30,714 bases of DNA from NCBI GenBank assembly GCA_964401455.1, contig CAYNYI010000023.1, positions 1-30,714 of the forward strand, written 5' to 3'. Below the pieces are notes generated by a model. That model did no database searches. It saw only the letters and a program-made list of their open reading frames with translations, and was not told the origin of the DNA. A program made the translations under genes and the position numbers. Shown here in pieces: positions 15,026-22,696 of the stretch (position 1 is its first letter; each line of letters starts with the position of its first letter). The DNA is from CAYNYI01 sp964401455. GTDB lineage: Bacteria > Fibrobacterota > OXYB2-FULL-49-7 > CAYNYI01.

Positions 15026-16389
15026 AGATTATGGCGAGGGTTTCTGATAAAGATTTCTATATTCCTTTTCTGATTTTTTTCTTCGCTCTTTTTCTAAGAA
15101 TTGCTTTTCTTTTTAACTTCGGGGCGTCTCTCATTCCCGACAGTTATGAATATCTTGCCTATTCACGTACATTTTCAGAAACCGGCACCTTCGGTGATAT
15201 GCCGCTAAGGGGGCCTTTGTATCCTTTTTTTCTGTCTGTATGCGGCATTTTCGGTAATGAAATCAGCTTGATGGTTATTATACAGATATTGGCAGGTTCA
15301 TTTGTCTCGGCCGGCGTTTACCGTCTGTCATTTATTCTTTCCGGAAAGAGATTGGCCGGTATTATCTCGGGTTTATTTTTCGCGGTAAATTTCCTGGAGA
15401 TAAGGCTTCTGACAAGCATTCTGTCTGACAGCTTATTTGCCGGACTGATTTTCTTATTCATGTTCTTCTTTATTAAATTCGATAGACATAGCACTATAGC
15501 AGGAGCGTTGTCTGCGGGTTTGGTGCTCGGTCTCAGCTCGCTTATTAGAAATTCGCTCCCCGGTTTTGTCTTGTTTTCGGCCGTTTTTATTTTTTACGGT
15601 AAAAAAGATTTAAAGAACCTGCGGCTTCCCGTGTTGGTTTTCATATTTACATATAGCCTTATGACAGTCCCCTGGATGGTCCGCAATAAAGTAAGGAATG
15701 ACTTTTTTGGAATAACCGCTTCCGCCGGTCTTAATCTAATGACTCATGCCGTGAATGGGGATTATATAGGATCGGCCGTGCCGGAATCCGTGCCTGCCGT
15801 AGATTCTCTTCTGAAAGATTACGAAGATATTCTTAATAAGACCGTGGGGCCGCGTAAAGGAATGGAGCGGATTGATTGGCGCAAAATGTCGATACCTCAT
15901 GAAACTTTAAGGAAATTGCATTCCGGTTCCGGTTATTCTGTTCCGGAAGCTTCTGCCCTTGAATTTGATTATGCCTTGTCGGCCGTTTTCAATGACCCGG
16001 GTGGTTATTTAAAGGCTTCCATGATTGAGCTGTACAGAATTCTTTTTGTTAATGAAGAATATTATCCAAAAGCCGGAGAGCTTGCCGGAAATTTATTCAC
16101 CGACAGCAGTTTACCGTATTATATAAGAAGTTTTTTAAGAACTCTTATATCTTTCAGGGGCTTTTTTATCATAATTTTCAGTATAATTTTTATTTTAACT
16201 CTGCCGAGACGGCGGGAGGCCTTCTTTATTGTTTTTACGGTCTTTTTCTCATTCCTTGTTTGTTCTTTTTTTTCAACGGGTTTAACGAGATATAAGGCTG
16301 CTGCAGGGCCGCTTTTAAGTTGTATCTACGGCCACGGCATCGCGATCTGTTATTATTTATGCAGAAGAAGAAAGAGCGATCTTCCATGA
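15022..16389 (+). CDS. Membrane glycosyltransferase, GT39/ArnT-like
   Basis: This 455-residue integral membrane protein has about ten to twelve hydrophobic segments. Near residue 40 it has the acidic loop motif PDSYEYLAYS, followed by RGPLYPFFLS, and later WMVRNKVRND and a hydrophilic loop. The pattern fits PMT_2/ArnT-type enzymes, which move sugars from polyprenyl-phosphate donors to acceptors outside the cytoplasmic membrane. The ATG overlaps the TGA of the PKD/FGE gene by 4 nt, and its own TGA overlaps the GT2 gene start by 4 nt. The GT2 enzyme would supply the lipid-linked sugar. The acceptor (protein or lipid) is unknown; the adjacent exported protein is a candidate. Confidence 0.8.
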   Translation: MKIMARVSDKDFYIPFLIFFFALFLRIAFLFNFGASLIPDSYEYLAYSRTFSETGTFGDMPLRGPLYPFFLSVCGIFGNEISLMVIIQILAGSFVSAGVYRLSFILSGKRLAGIISGLFFAVNFLEIRLLTSILSDSLFAGLIFLFMFFFIKFDRHSTIAGALSAGLVLGLSSLIRNSLPGFVLFSAVFIFYGKKDLKNLRLPVLVFIFTYSLMTVPWMVRNKVRNDFFGITASAGLNLMTHAVNGDYIGSAVPESVPAVDSLLKDYEDILNKTVGPRKGMERIDWRKMSIPHETLRKLHSGSGYSVPEASALEFDYALSAVFNDPGGYLKASMIELYRILFVNEEYYPKAGELAGNLFTDSSLPYYIRSFLRTLISFRGFFIIIFSIIFILTLPRRREAFFIVFTVFFSFLVCSFFSTGLTRYKAAAGPLLSCIYGHGIAICYYLCRRRKSDLP

Positions 16390-17564
16390 AGCTTTCTATA
16401 ATGATTCCGTTTTTAAATGAAGAGGCTGCGGCAGGAGGGGTTATTGAAGCGACTTTGAAGGCTTCTGATGAGATTATCGAGAAAACCGAGGTTGACGAAG
16501 TCGAGATTGTTGCGGTGAATGACGGGTCAACAGACAAAACAGCAGAGGTCCTTTCGGGTTATAACGGAATTAAAACAATAACCCATAATCTGAATCTCGG
16601 ATACGGTAATGCACTTAAGAGCGGTTTTAAATCTTCTGAGGGCGATCTGATAGCGTTTTTTGACGGGGACGGTACATGCAGTCCTTCTTTTCTTGTAAAT
16701 CTTGTTAACAGTCTTTTTGAAAGTAAATGCGATATAGTGCTTGGTTCCCGACTTCATTCAAAAAGTCATATGCCTTTTATCAGGAGGCTCGGAAACAGGA
16801 TTTTCGCTTTTATCCTTAGGGTTCTGACCGGCAGAAAAGTAATTGATACCGCAAGCGGCATGAGGGTTTTCAAAAGAAGCAGTCTGCATTCTCTTCTTCC
16901 TCTGCCGGGCGGGCTCAATTTTACACCGGCAATGAGCGCCAAGGCCCTTACCAATCCGGATCTCTGTATTGCGGAGGTGCCGATGCCTTATTCCGAAAGG
17001 GTCGGAGAATCAAAGCTTGGTGTTTTAAAGGACGGGCTGCCTTTTCTTTATATAATTACAAGTATCGCGATTTCCTATCATCCTGTCAGGATATTCGGAA
17101 TAATATCCTTGTTATGCTTCGGTTCTTCGGCAGCTTATGCGATTCTTACATTTTATCAGTATTTATATTTGGAGAGTATTCCCTACTGGATGATCTACCG
17201 TTTTGCCGCGGTATTAACCGGCTTCCTCTCTGGCTTTATATTCTTGATGACAGGCATTGTCATTCAAAGAATTTTCAATACATGGCTTGGAAGGAAAACA
17301 TTGTTTTCGAGTATTGCCGGGCGCATATGCGAAAGAATTTTTATTGATCATCTTTTTAGCTGGGGCTGCTTTTTCTTTTTAGCGGGAGTAGTCATAAATT
17401 ACCCTGCGCTTAAAGAATATTTGTTTACGGGGCATATCACGGCGCCTTGGTACAGTGTAATGGCCGGGGCCCTTTTTGTGCTTACAGGGGCACAGCTCGC
17501 GGCTTTCAGCATTGTTGACTATGCACTTCGGTTTATTATCAGGGATAACAGTAAAAATGGCTGA
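16386..17564 (+). CDS. GT2-family glycosyltransferase (polyprenyl-phosphate sugar synthase type)
   Basis: The 392-residue product has an N-terminal GT-A domain: MIPFLNEE at the start, VAVNDGSTDKT for nucleotide-sugar binding, GYGNALKSGF, and the DGDGT metal site (a DXD variant). A C-terminal membrane part follows with about four helices from residue 215. This layout is that of DPM1/ArnC-like enzymes that make dolichol- or undecaprenyl-phosphate sugars for GT39-type transferases. ATG 16386 is chosen because it forms the ATGA overlap with the previous stop. An open frame back to 16320 lies inside the preceding gene. It is followed by an overlapping methyltransferase gene. Confidence 0.87.
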   Translation: MKLSIMIPFLNEEAAAGGVIEATLKASDEIIEKTEVDEVEIVAVNDGSTDKTAEVLSGYNGIKTITHNLNLGYGNALKSGFKSSEGDLIAFFDGDGTCSPSFLVNLVNSLFESKCDIVLGSRLHSKSHMPFIRRLGNRIFAFILRVLTGRKVIDTASGMRVFKRSSLHSLLPLPGGLNFTPAMSAKALTNPDLCIAEVPMPYSERVGESKLGVLKDGLPFLYIITSIAISYHPVRIFGIISLLCFGSSAAYAILTFYQYLYLESIPYWMIYRFAAVLTGFLSGFIFLMTGIVIQRIFNTWLGRKTLFSSIAGRICERIFIDHLFSWGCFFFLAGVVINYPALKEYLFTGHITAPWYSVMAGALFVLTGAQLAAFSIVDYALRFIIRDNSKNG

Positions 17565-18273
17565 AAGCATTCGTATACAGGAAATCATGGCGGACGCCGT
17601 GAACTACAATAAGTGGCTTGTTTCTTTTTTTGAGGATAAGTTCGGTAAGCGGATTCTTGACGCGGGATGCTCCATAGGTAATATCTCGAAAGCTGTTATT
17701 GCGAGTGTCGGCAATGATCTTGAAATTTTCCACGGTATAGATTCCGATAAAAAAGCTGTTGAGCTGCTTAGAAAAAGTGTTCATAATCCTGATTGCCGTT
17801 TCAGTACCGTTGACATTAATGATGATGTTTTTTTTCGGGATAATGAGGGTGCTTTTGATACTCTTTGCTGCTTCAATGTACTTGAGCATATTTTCGATGA
17901 TGAGGCTGCTCTTAAGCGGTTTAATACGGTACTAGAAAAGAAAGGAAGTCTTTTTTTAATATTGCCCGCGATTAAATTTTTATACGGGTCCCTGGACCGT
18001 TCTGATAACCATTACAGACGTTATTCCAAAAAAGAGATAAAAAAGAAGCTGCTGAGGAGCGGCTTCAAGGTTTCTGAGATTAATTATTTTAATCCTGTCG
18101 GAGCGATCGGCTGGTTTATTAACGGCAGGGTACTTAAAAAAGAAATTATTCCCGCTGAGCAGGCCGCCTTTTTCGACAAAATGGTTCCGCTTTTAAAACT
18201 TTTTCAGCGTATTTTTCCTTTTCCGTTCGGACAGAGCCTCAGAGTCTGCGGAATTAAGGAAAAATCCGTTTAA
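17557..18273 (+). CDS. Class I SAM-dependent methyltransferase (operon end)
   Basis: The 238-residue product has SAM motif I LDAGCSIGNI, an acidic residue after the second strand (GIDSDKKA), CFNVLEHIFDDEAA and the VLEKKGSLFLILPA segment, typical of Methyltransf_11/23. SLDRSDNHYRRYSKKEI is often seen in such enzymes from surface-polysaccharide and glycolipid operons. The ATG at 17557 overlaps the GT2 stop by 8 nt; an earlier in-frame ATG at 17476 would lie deep in the GT2 gene. It is the last gene of the operon. It probably methylates the sugar or acceptor made by its neighbours, which is inferred from position only. Confidence 0.85.
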   Translation: MAESIRIQEIMADAVNYNKWLVSFFEDKFGKRILDAGCSIGNISKAVIASVGNDLEIFHGIDSDKKAVELLRKSVHNPDCRFSTVDINDDVFFRDNEGAFDTLCCFNVLEHIFDDEAALKRFNTVLEKKGSLFLILPAIKFLYGSLDRSDNHYRRYSKKEIKKKLLRSGFKVSEINYFNPVGAIGWFINGRVLKKEIIPAEQAAFFDKMVPLLKLFQRIFPFPFGQSLRVCGIKEKSV

Positions 18274-18348
18274 ATTATCGCTATTGAAATTCTATCCAGA
18301 ATAATGAAAACTGTATAGAAATAAGCAAAGAGTTAATAGCCAAATTTT

Positions 18349-19482
18349 CTATGCGGGAGAAAGCTTATGTATTTTCACCTTTGGTAATTCAAGTGTGAAA
18401 ACGGCACCTTCCCCTCCAGCTTGATTTGATGCTGAGATTAAGCCGCCGTGTTTTTCAGCAATTTTCTTTGCTATTGTGAGGCCGAGCCCGGACCCAGCTG
18501 CTCCTTTTGTCGTATAAAAAGGCTCCCAAATTTCAGCGTGACTGATATCCGTAATACCGCATCCTGAATCAGAAAAACGCATGATAATTTTTTTTTCTGT
18601 TGAATATGTTTTTACATGAAAATTTTTATGCGCTTTGTCTTTCATTGCATCTGCTGCATTAATGAAGATATTTATAAAAAGGTGTATTATTTCATTACGA
18701 ATGCCGTTAATAAATAGATTTTCAGTTTCATTTTCCATTATTATTCTAATTCCCATCTTTTTAAATAAAATCGAGGTTATTATTTTTGTCTGTTCAAGGC
18801 ATTGCGTTATACTAATCAGTTTTTTAGAGTCGTTTTTATGCGTTTTACCAAAAGAAAGAACTGATTTGATAATATCTGAGAATCCTTGAACGGAACAAGA
18901 GAGTCTTTTAGTTATTTCTAATATTATTTGGGGATCATATTTGTTTTTTTCACACAATTTCTTTAACAATGCTATATTTCCAGAAATCGAGGTGATTTTG
19001 TTATTAATTTCATGACTGGCCATGGCGAAAAGATTCCCGATCGCCGCAAGTCTGTCGGCATGTTCCAGTCTTTGTTTCAGCTCATTGATTATGTTTTCAA
19101 GGGTATTTTTGTATTTTTCTTTTTCATCCAATGCCTGTTTTAATTTTACGGCATTTTTTAGTGATCTTTGGACGGCCTCCGGAATAACGGGAAAGGAAAG
19201 GATATCGTATACATTACTCTTTACTGAAGCCTCCAGTATGGAAAAAGAGGGGGTTTCTACCATAAGAATTATTGGTGCTGTTCTGTTTTTTACGCGTATC
19301 TCTTCAAGAGTGCTGCTGTTATAATCTCGAAGATTAAGTAAAAAAATATCTTTTTTTTCCGCTCCGGAGGTTATCTCTGCAGGATTTAAAAAAATCTCCG
19401 GAGCGCACCCGCTAGACTCGGTAGCTTTGCATATTGTTTTGGAGTCTATATAGTGACTATCAATATAGATTGCTGTTTTCAT
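18349..19482 (-). CDS. Histidine kinase with a degenerate N-terminal receiver
   Basis: The 377-residue protein has no membrane segment. Residues 1-115 have receiver-like strands and helices, but the β1 acidic pair is absent and the usual phospho-aspartate is replaced in LLNLRDYNS. The switch lysine is also missing (LSFPV). A coiled linker leads to a HisKA domain with H157 in MASHEINNKI and a HATPase with NIFINAADAM, SDSGCGI, EPFYTTKG and GSGLGLTIA. It starts 1 bp after the stop of the upstream pseudo-receiver gene and shares its sigma-54 promoter. The receiver part probably serves for protein contact or as an unphosphorylated sensor. The gene is AT-rich compared with its left neighbours. Confidence 0.85.
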   Translation of the reverse strand: MKTAIYIDSHYIDSKTICKATESSGCAPEIFLNPAEITSGAEKKDIFLLNLRDYNSSTLEEIRVKNRTAPIILMVETPSFSILEASVKSNVYDILSFPVIPEAVQRSLKNAVKLKQALDEKEKYKNTLENIINELKQRLEHADRLAAIGNLFAMASHEINNKITSISGNIALLKKLCEKNKYDPQIILEITKRLSCSVQGFSDIIKSVLSFGKTHKNDSKKLISITQCLEQTKIITSILFKKMGIRIIMENETENLFINGIRNEIIHLFINIFINAADAMKDKAHKNFHVKTYSTEKKIIMRFSDSGCGITDISHAEIWEPFYTTKGAAGSGLGLTIAKKIAEKHGGLISASNQAGGEGAVFTLELPKVKIHKLSPA

Positions 19483-19483
19483 A

Positions 19484-19888
19484 TTAACGGTAACTTTTTA
19501 TTCCAAACCATCGGTTAATTCTTGTCAGAGCAGATTTCAGACAAAAGGAGAGATATCGCTTATCTTTTTGAGGAAGTACGAGGTAGTCCCAAGCTCCTAT
19601 ATCCGCTGCAAAAACCATTTTTTCCATATTGTGGTTTTCTGTTATCGTAATTAAGCAGCACATAGGATGCCTTTTCCTGAAGTATGCGGCAAATTCCCGA
19701 AATCCTTCTGTTGCAGTATCAATGACCAAAAGATGCCAACACTTCAAATCTGCTATCTGTTGTGTATTATGTTCCGGAACTGAATATGGAAGATAGAAAA
19801 AGATATTTTCGCTCTGAATTTTATTTATTAAATTTTTAAGGTATATGCTTTTTTGTTTATTTGACAGAATTAATGTGTTTAGAGTCAT
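19484..19888 (-). CDS. Stand-alone pseudo-receiver protein
   Basis: The 134-residue product has a receiver-like fold pattern: LNTLILSN as strand 1, LLVIDTAT as strand 3, CLITITEN as strand 4 and DYLVLPQ as strand 5. The acidic pair after strand 1 is missing and the conserved switch lysine is replaced by leucine, although an aspartate remains at the phospho-acceptor place. ATG 19888 has AAGGAGAG immediately upstream. The earlier frame start at 19933 lies upstream of the predicted sigma-54 transcription start and is rejected. It is coupled to the kinase with the degenerate receiver. Confidence 0.75.
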   Translation of the reverse strand: MTLNTLILSNKQKSIYLKNLINKIQSENIFFYLPYSVPEHNTQQIADLKCWHLLVIDTATEGFREFAAYFRKRHPMCCLITITENHNMEKMVFAADIGAWDYLVLPQKDKRYLSFCLKSALTRINRWFGIKSYR

Positions 19889-19915
19889 GGCTCTCTCCTT
19901 AAATATTTTTTTAGA

Positions 19916-19933
19916 GTGCAAAAAATGCGCCAA
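19916..19933 (-). promoter_or_regulatory. Sigma-54 (-24/-12) promoter
   Basis: The minus strand reads TTGGCGCATTTTTTGCAC. GG and GC are separated by exactly 10 bases, close to the consensus TGGCAC-N5-TTGCA. Transcription would start near 19907, 19 bases before the ATG of the pseudo-receiver gene, leaving room for its AAGGAG. A sigma-54 activator gene lies 1.3 kb away on the other side of the IS remnant. The repeats GCTTTAAG (twice in about 20038-20094) may be activator sites. Confidence 0.7.
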
Positions 19934-20113
19934 TATGTTTTTTGAGTTTTAGACGAAATATCGTGGCAGTTGATTTTCGGCATGGTAATAAACAGGTCAG
20001 TCATGCTTAAAAACTGGTTCAGAATAAACCGCTGTGTTGCTTTAAGGTTTAAGACACCTCTAAATACGGGGTAAAGCTTTAAGATCTTTTGTTGATAAAT
20101 TCAAATAATTTTA

Positions 20114-20142
20114 TTGATTTTTTTGGATAGTATTGGTATAAT
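20114..20142 (+). promoter_or_regulatory. Sigma-70 promoter immediately before the IS remnant
   Basis: TTGATT (20114-20119), a 17-base spacer and a perfect TATAAT (20137-20142) read rightward. The IS-like sequence begins about 20 bases later. It may have driven the CBS-domain activator (21242) before the insertion, or the transposase. Confidence 0.5.
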
Positions 20143-20220
20143 GATCTAGCCTCGAAAAACTAGACAGTTTACTCATCTATTTCTCAATAATTAAATTACA
20201 TAAATAATAGGAGGACCGCA

Positions 20221-20484
20221 ATGAGAAAACGGTTCGGTGAAGAATAGATAGCCTGTTTTCTAAAGGAGAGTGCAGAAGGCTTATCTCCTGAATAGGTCAT
20301 TCATAGGCTAGGAGTCCATGTTTAACACTTTTTGCCGCTGGCGAAGCAAATACGGTGGCATGGAACTTTCTGTGGCTAGTCGCTTAAAACGTCTGTAAAC
20401 CGAAAACCGCCGTCGTAATCGTCTTGCGGTTGACCGGGCATTGGGTATTTTAACGCTTAAGGACGTAAACTCAAAAAACCGGTA
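20221..20484 (+). pseudogene. IS3-family transposase OrfA remnant
   Basis: The frame begins MRKRFGEE with AGGAGG 6 bases upstream and carries stops at positions where relatives have Gln (EE*IA, PE*VI). It changes frame near 20320 and ends with the typical OrfA tail ILTLKDVNSK. OrfA is the helix-turn-helix DNA-binding part of the transposase. Confidence 0.65.
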
Positions 20485-21144
20485 AAACCGGCAGTGAAAA
20501 AAGAATTTGTTAAATACTCACATAAGCTCCTTAATGTAGGGAATAACAGCAGCCTGTGGGTTTATGGTTCTTAATCGGGGCAGCTCAATTTAGAAAACAG
20601 ATTCCGTGATGACAGTTTTTACGCAATCAGATAAGAAAGATCGCGTTTGAACGCAAAGAAGCTGGTTATCGTATGCTCCATAAATTAATACAGAGGAAGG
20701 GACTGAAAGTGAATTATAAGAAAGTATATAGAATTTACCGTTCTGAAAAACCTTCAAGTTTGTAAAAGGAAAGAAAAAAATAATTTTATCGCTTGAGGAA
20801 ATATGTAGAGAAAGAGCTTATCTAAAAGGCATACTTAGCGTTAATGGTCCGGAGTCTGCCGGAAGATACCTTGATGCCTTCTGTTATGCCCGTGAAGTAG
20901 AACAGGTCTTATAGAACCCGGGAAGCCTTATCAAAACGGTTTTATATATTCAGCTTTAATGGTAGGCATAGTGATGAGTGCCTGAATCTTGGTTATTACT
21001 GACATATCTCTGAAGTCAGAAAAATTTTAGAGGAATGGAAGGACGATTTTAACAATATCAAACCTCAAGGTGGTCTTGTCAAGTTGTTTCCAAATGAGTT
21101 TGCTTTCTGTCAAGATGTCTCCCCCGCAGGGAGATGGCACTGTT
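20485..21144 (+). pseudogene. IS3-family transposase OrfB remnant
   Basis: Fragments of the integrase-type protein in at least three frames: N-terminal HTH_21-like text (EAGYRMLHKLIQ, NYKKVYRIY), then a deletion, NGPESAGRYLDAFCY (the D-N-G-P region with the catalytic Asp lost), PGKPYQNGFI, FNGRHSDECLN and the C-terminal end. Multiple stops and missing core make it nonfunctional. Confidence 0.65.
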
Positions 21145-21241
21145 AAGGGTAAAAACACGTAATGAAAGTTTTATATTTAAATGGCAAAATCAAACATGAA
21201 AACTGCCTTATTAAGGGGGGGCAGGTCAATAATATTAATCT

Positions 21242-22654
21242 ATGGTAATTAAGGATATAAGAACAGAGAACAGAGTGTTTTTGAATGAATTTGTGGTGGT
21301 TTGTCCGTCCGCGACATTAGATTCATTTATGGATATTATTATTCGGGACGGATTTTTGGTAGTTATGAAAAGAGATGAATATAAAGGAGTCGTGACTTTA
21401 CGTGATACTGTTATCCACGAAGGGAGGGTGGCTGAGGATTTTATGAGGAGGCGTCCATTGGTCTTTATCGGAAACCGGATAAAGGATGTTTTTAAAACTA
21501 TGGAAACTGAGGGCTGGAGCGTGCTGCCTGTTTTTAATAAGACTGATTTTATCGGTATAATTTCTTACAGATATTTGGTCAAAACTCTTTTGAATGATTC
21601 TGACGGGAAACGGATCTATCCAGCGAAAGATGCGTTAACAGAAAAGGTTAAGAAAGAGCAAGAATGTGAATTTCAATTCAGTGAGTGTCCGGATTGCGAT
21701 GCGAGCTCGGAAGATTACCCGAGTATATGGAATAAGTTCATCGGACTGAGTGAAACTGCGGAAAAGATACGCAGGCAGATAGTTAAAGCTTCAGGATCCA
21801 ATTACCCGCTTCTTTTAACAGGCGAAACTGGAACGGGAAAGAATGTTGTCGCGGAGCTTGTCCATCAGAACTCTGAGTTCTCGAGAAAGTCTTTTGTTAT
21901 GGTTAATATGGCTTCTACGCCGGAGAGTCTTTTTGAAAGTGAGTTTTTTGGTTATGAAAAGGGGGCGTTTACTGGTGCAATGAGAAGAAAAAAAGGCCTG
22001 GTTGAGCTGGCAGAGGGAGGAACTCTCTTTATTGATGAAATAGGCGAAATGGCTATCGCCAATCAGGCAAAACTATTACATTTTCTTGATACAAAAGTTT
22101 TCCGACGTTTAGGAGGAGAAGAGATGCGGATGTCGGATTTGAGGATTATTGCGGCTACAAACAGAAATCTTGAGGAGCTTATAAAGGAAGGTAATTTCAG
22201 AAAAGACTTATATTTCAGATTAAATGTTTTAAGGATACATTTGCCGCCTCTCCGGGAACGTCGAAGAGATATACGACCTATTGCGGAGAGTTTTATTACC
22301 AAGGATTTTCTTAATTGCAATTTTGATAGTTATTTTGAAGAAGATTTTTTCCAGAGGATTGAGAGTTACGGATGGCCGGGCAATATAAGAGAACTTCAGA
22401 ACGTAATATGGCGTACATTGTCAATACTTAATGAAGGAGAAACCTTAAAAGCCTGTCATCTTCCGAAATTTATAAGCAGATCGGTCGATTTGCAGGCATC
22501 TAATACAGACTCTAACGAAACCAGAAAGCTTCAAGATGAACAGAAAGTATATATTAAAAAGGTGCTTGAAAAGACAGGGGGCAATAAGTCGGAGGCAGCC
22601 CGTAAACTTGGAATATCGCGATCGACTCTGAGGCGAAAATTAAGGAGTTTTTAG
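21242..22654 (+). CDS. Sigma-54-dependent activator with a CBS-pair sensor domain
   Basis: The 470-residue protein has two CBS motifs in residues 1-120 (DGFLVVMKRDEYKGVVTLRD and WSVLPVFNKTDFIGIISYRY) in place of a receiver. The AAA+ domain has Walker A GETGTGKN at about 197-204, the sigma-54 loop GAFTGA at about 241-246, Walker B LFIDEIGE, and AATNRNL with FRKDLYFRLNVL. A Fis-type HTH (NKSEAARKLGISRSTLRRKL) ends the protein. CBS pairs usually bind adenosine nucleotides, so ligand rather than phosphorylation may control it. The ATG at 21242 has no strong ribosome site; a G-rich stretch lies about 25 bases upstream. It sits across the IS remnant from a sigma-54 promoter and is its likely activator, by position only. 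Confidence 0.9.
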   Translation: MVIKDIRTENRVFLNEFVVVCPSATLDSFMDIIIRDGFLVVMKRDEYKGVVTLRDTVIHEGRVAEDFMRRRPLVFIGNRIKDVFKTMETEGWSVLPVFNKTDFIGIISYRYLVKTLLNDSDGKRIYPAKDALTEKVKKEQECEFQFSECPDCDASSEDYPSIWNKFIGLSETAEKIRRQIVKASGSNYPLLLTGETGTGKNVVAELVHQNSEFSRKSFVMVNMASTPESLFESEFFGYEKGAFTGAMRRKKGLVELAEGGTLFIDEIGEMAIANQAKLLHFLDTKVFRRLGGEEMRMSDLRIIAATNRNLEELIKEGNFRKDLYFRLNVLRIHLPPLRERRRDIRPIAESFITKDFLNCNFDSYFEEDFFQRIESYGWPGNIRELQNVIWRTLSILNEGETLKACHLPKFISRSVDLQASNTDSNETRKLQDEQKVYIKKVLEKTGGNKSEAARKLGISRSTLRRKLRSF

Positions 22655-22696
22655 GTTTTTAATCTAGTAGTAAGTATACGTATTCCACTAATATCG

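Larger units (their letters stand above)
20160..21146 (+). mobile_element. Decayed IS3-family insertion sequence
   Basis: Two transposase genes can be read with stops and frameshifts. OrfA starts at 20221 (MRKRFGEE, after AGGAGG), then shifts frame to WRSKYGGMEL and ends with LKDVNSKN at about 20480. OrfB begins with KPVKPAVKKE, passes through IAFERKEAGYRMLHKLIQRK and NYKKVYRIYRSEK, and after a gap shows PGKPYQNGFI, FNGRHSDECLN, RKILEEWKDDFNNIKP and PNEFA. The middle of the DDE domain is missing, so there is a deletion near 20780-20820 as well as point stops. The ends are uncertain: TAGACAGTTTACTCATC at the left and, on the opposite strand at the right, TTAACAGTGCCATC look like weak inverted repeats. 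The element is inactive. Confidence 0.7.

Noticed and set aside
16206..16219. GAGACGGCGGGA match to the ssrA 3' end inside the GT39 gene, a possible attachment site
   Set aside because: It is only 12 bases, lies in a conserved coding region and is not followed by the rest of the T arm.
19889..19933. Earlier start of the pseudo-receiver at 19933
   Set aside because: It would lie upstream of the predicted sigma-54 transcription start and has no ribosome site, unlike ATG 19888.
20221..21144. Possible recoding of UAG/UAA or CGA-to-UGA codons, because several IS stops fall where Gln or Arg is expected
   Set aside because: All three stops end well-formed genes nearby, and the IS also carries frameshifts and a deletion, so ordinary decay explains it.
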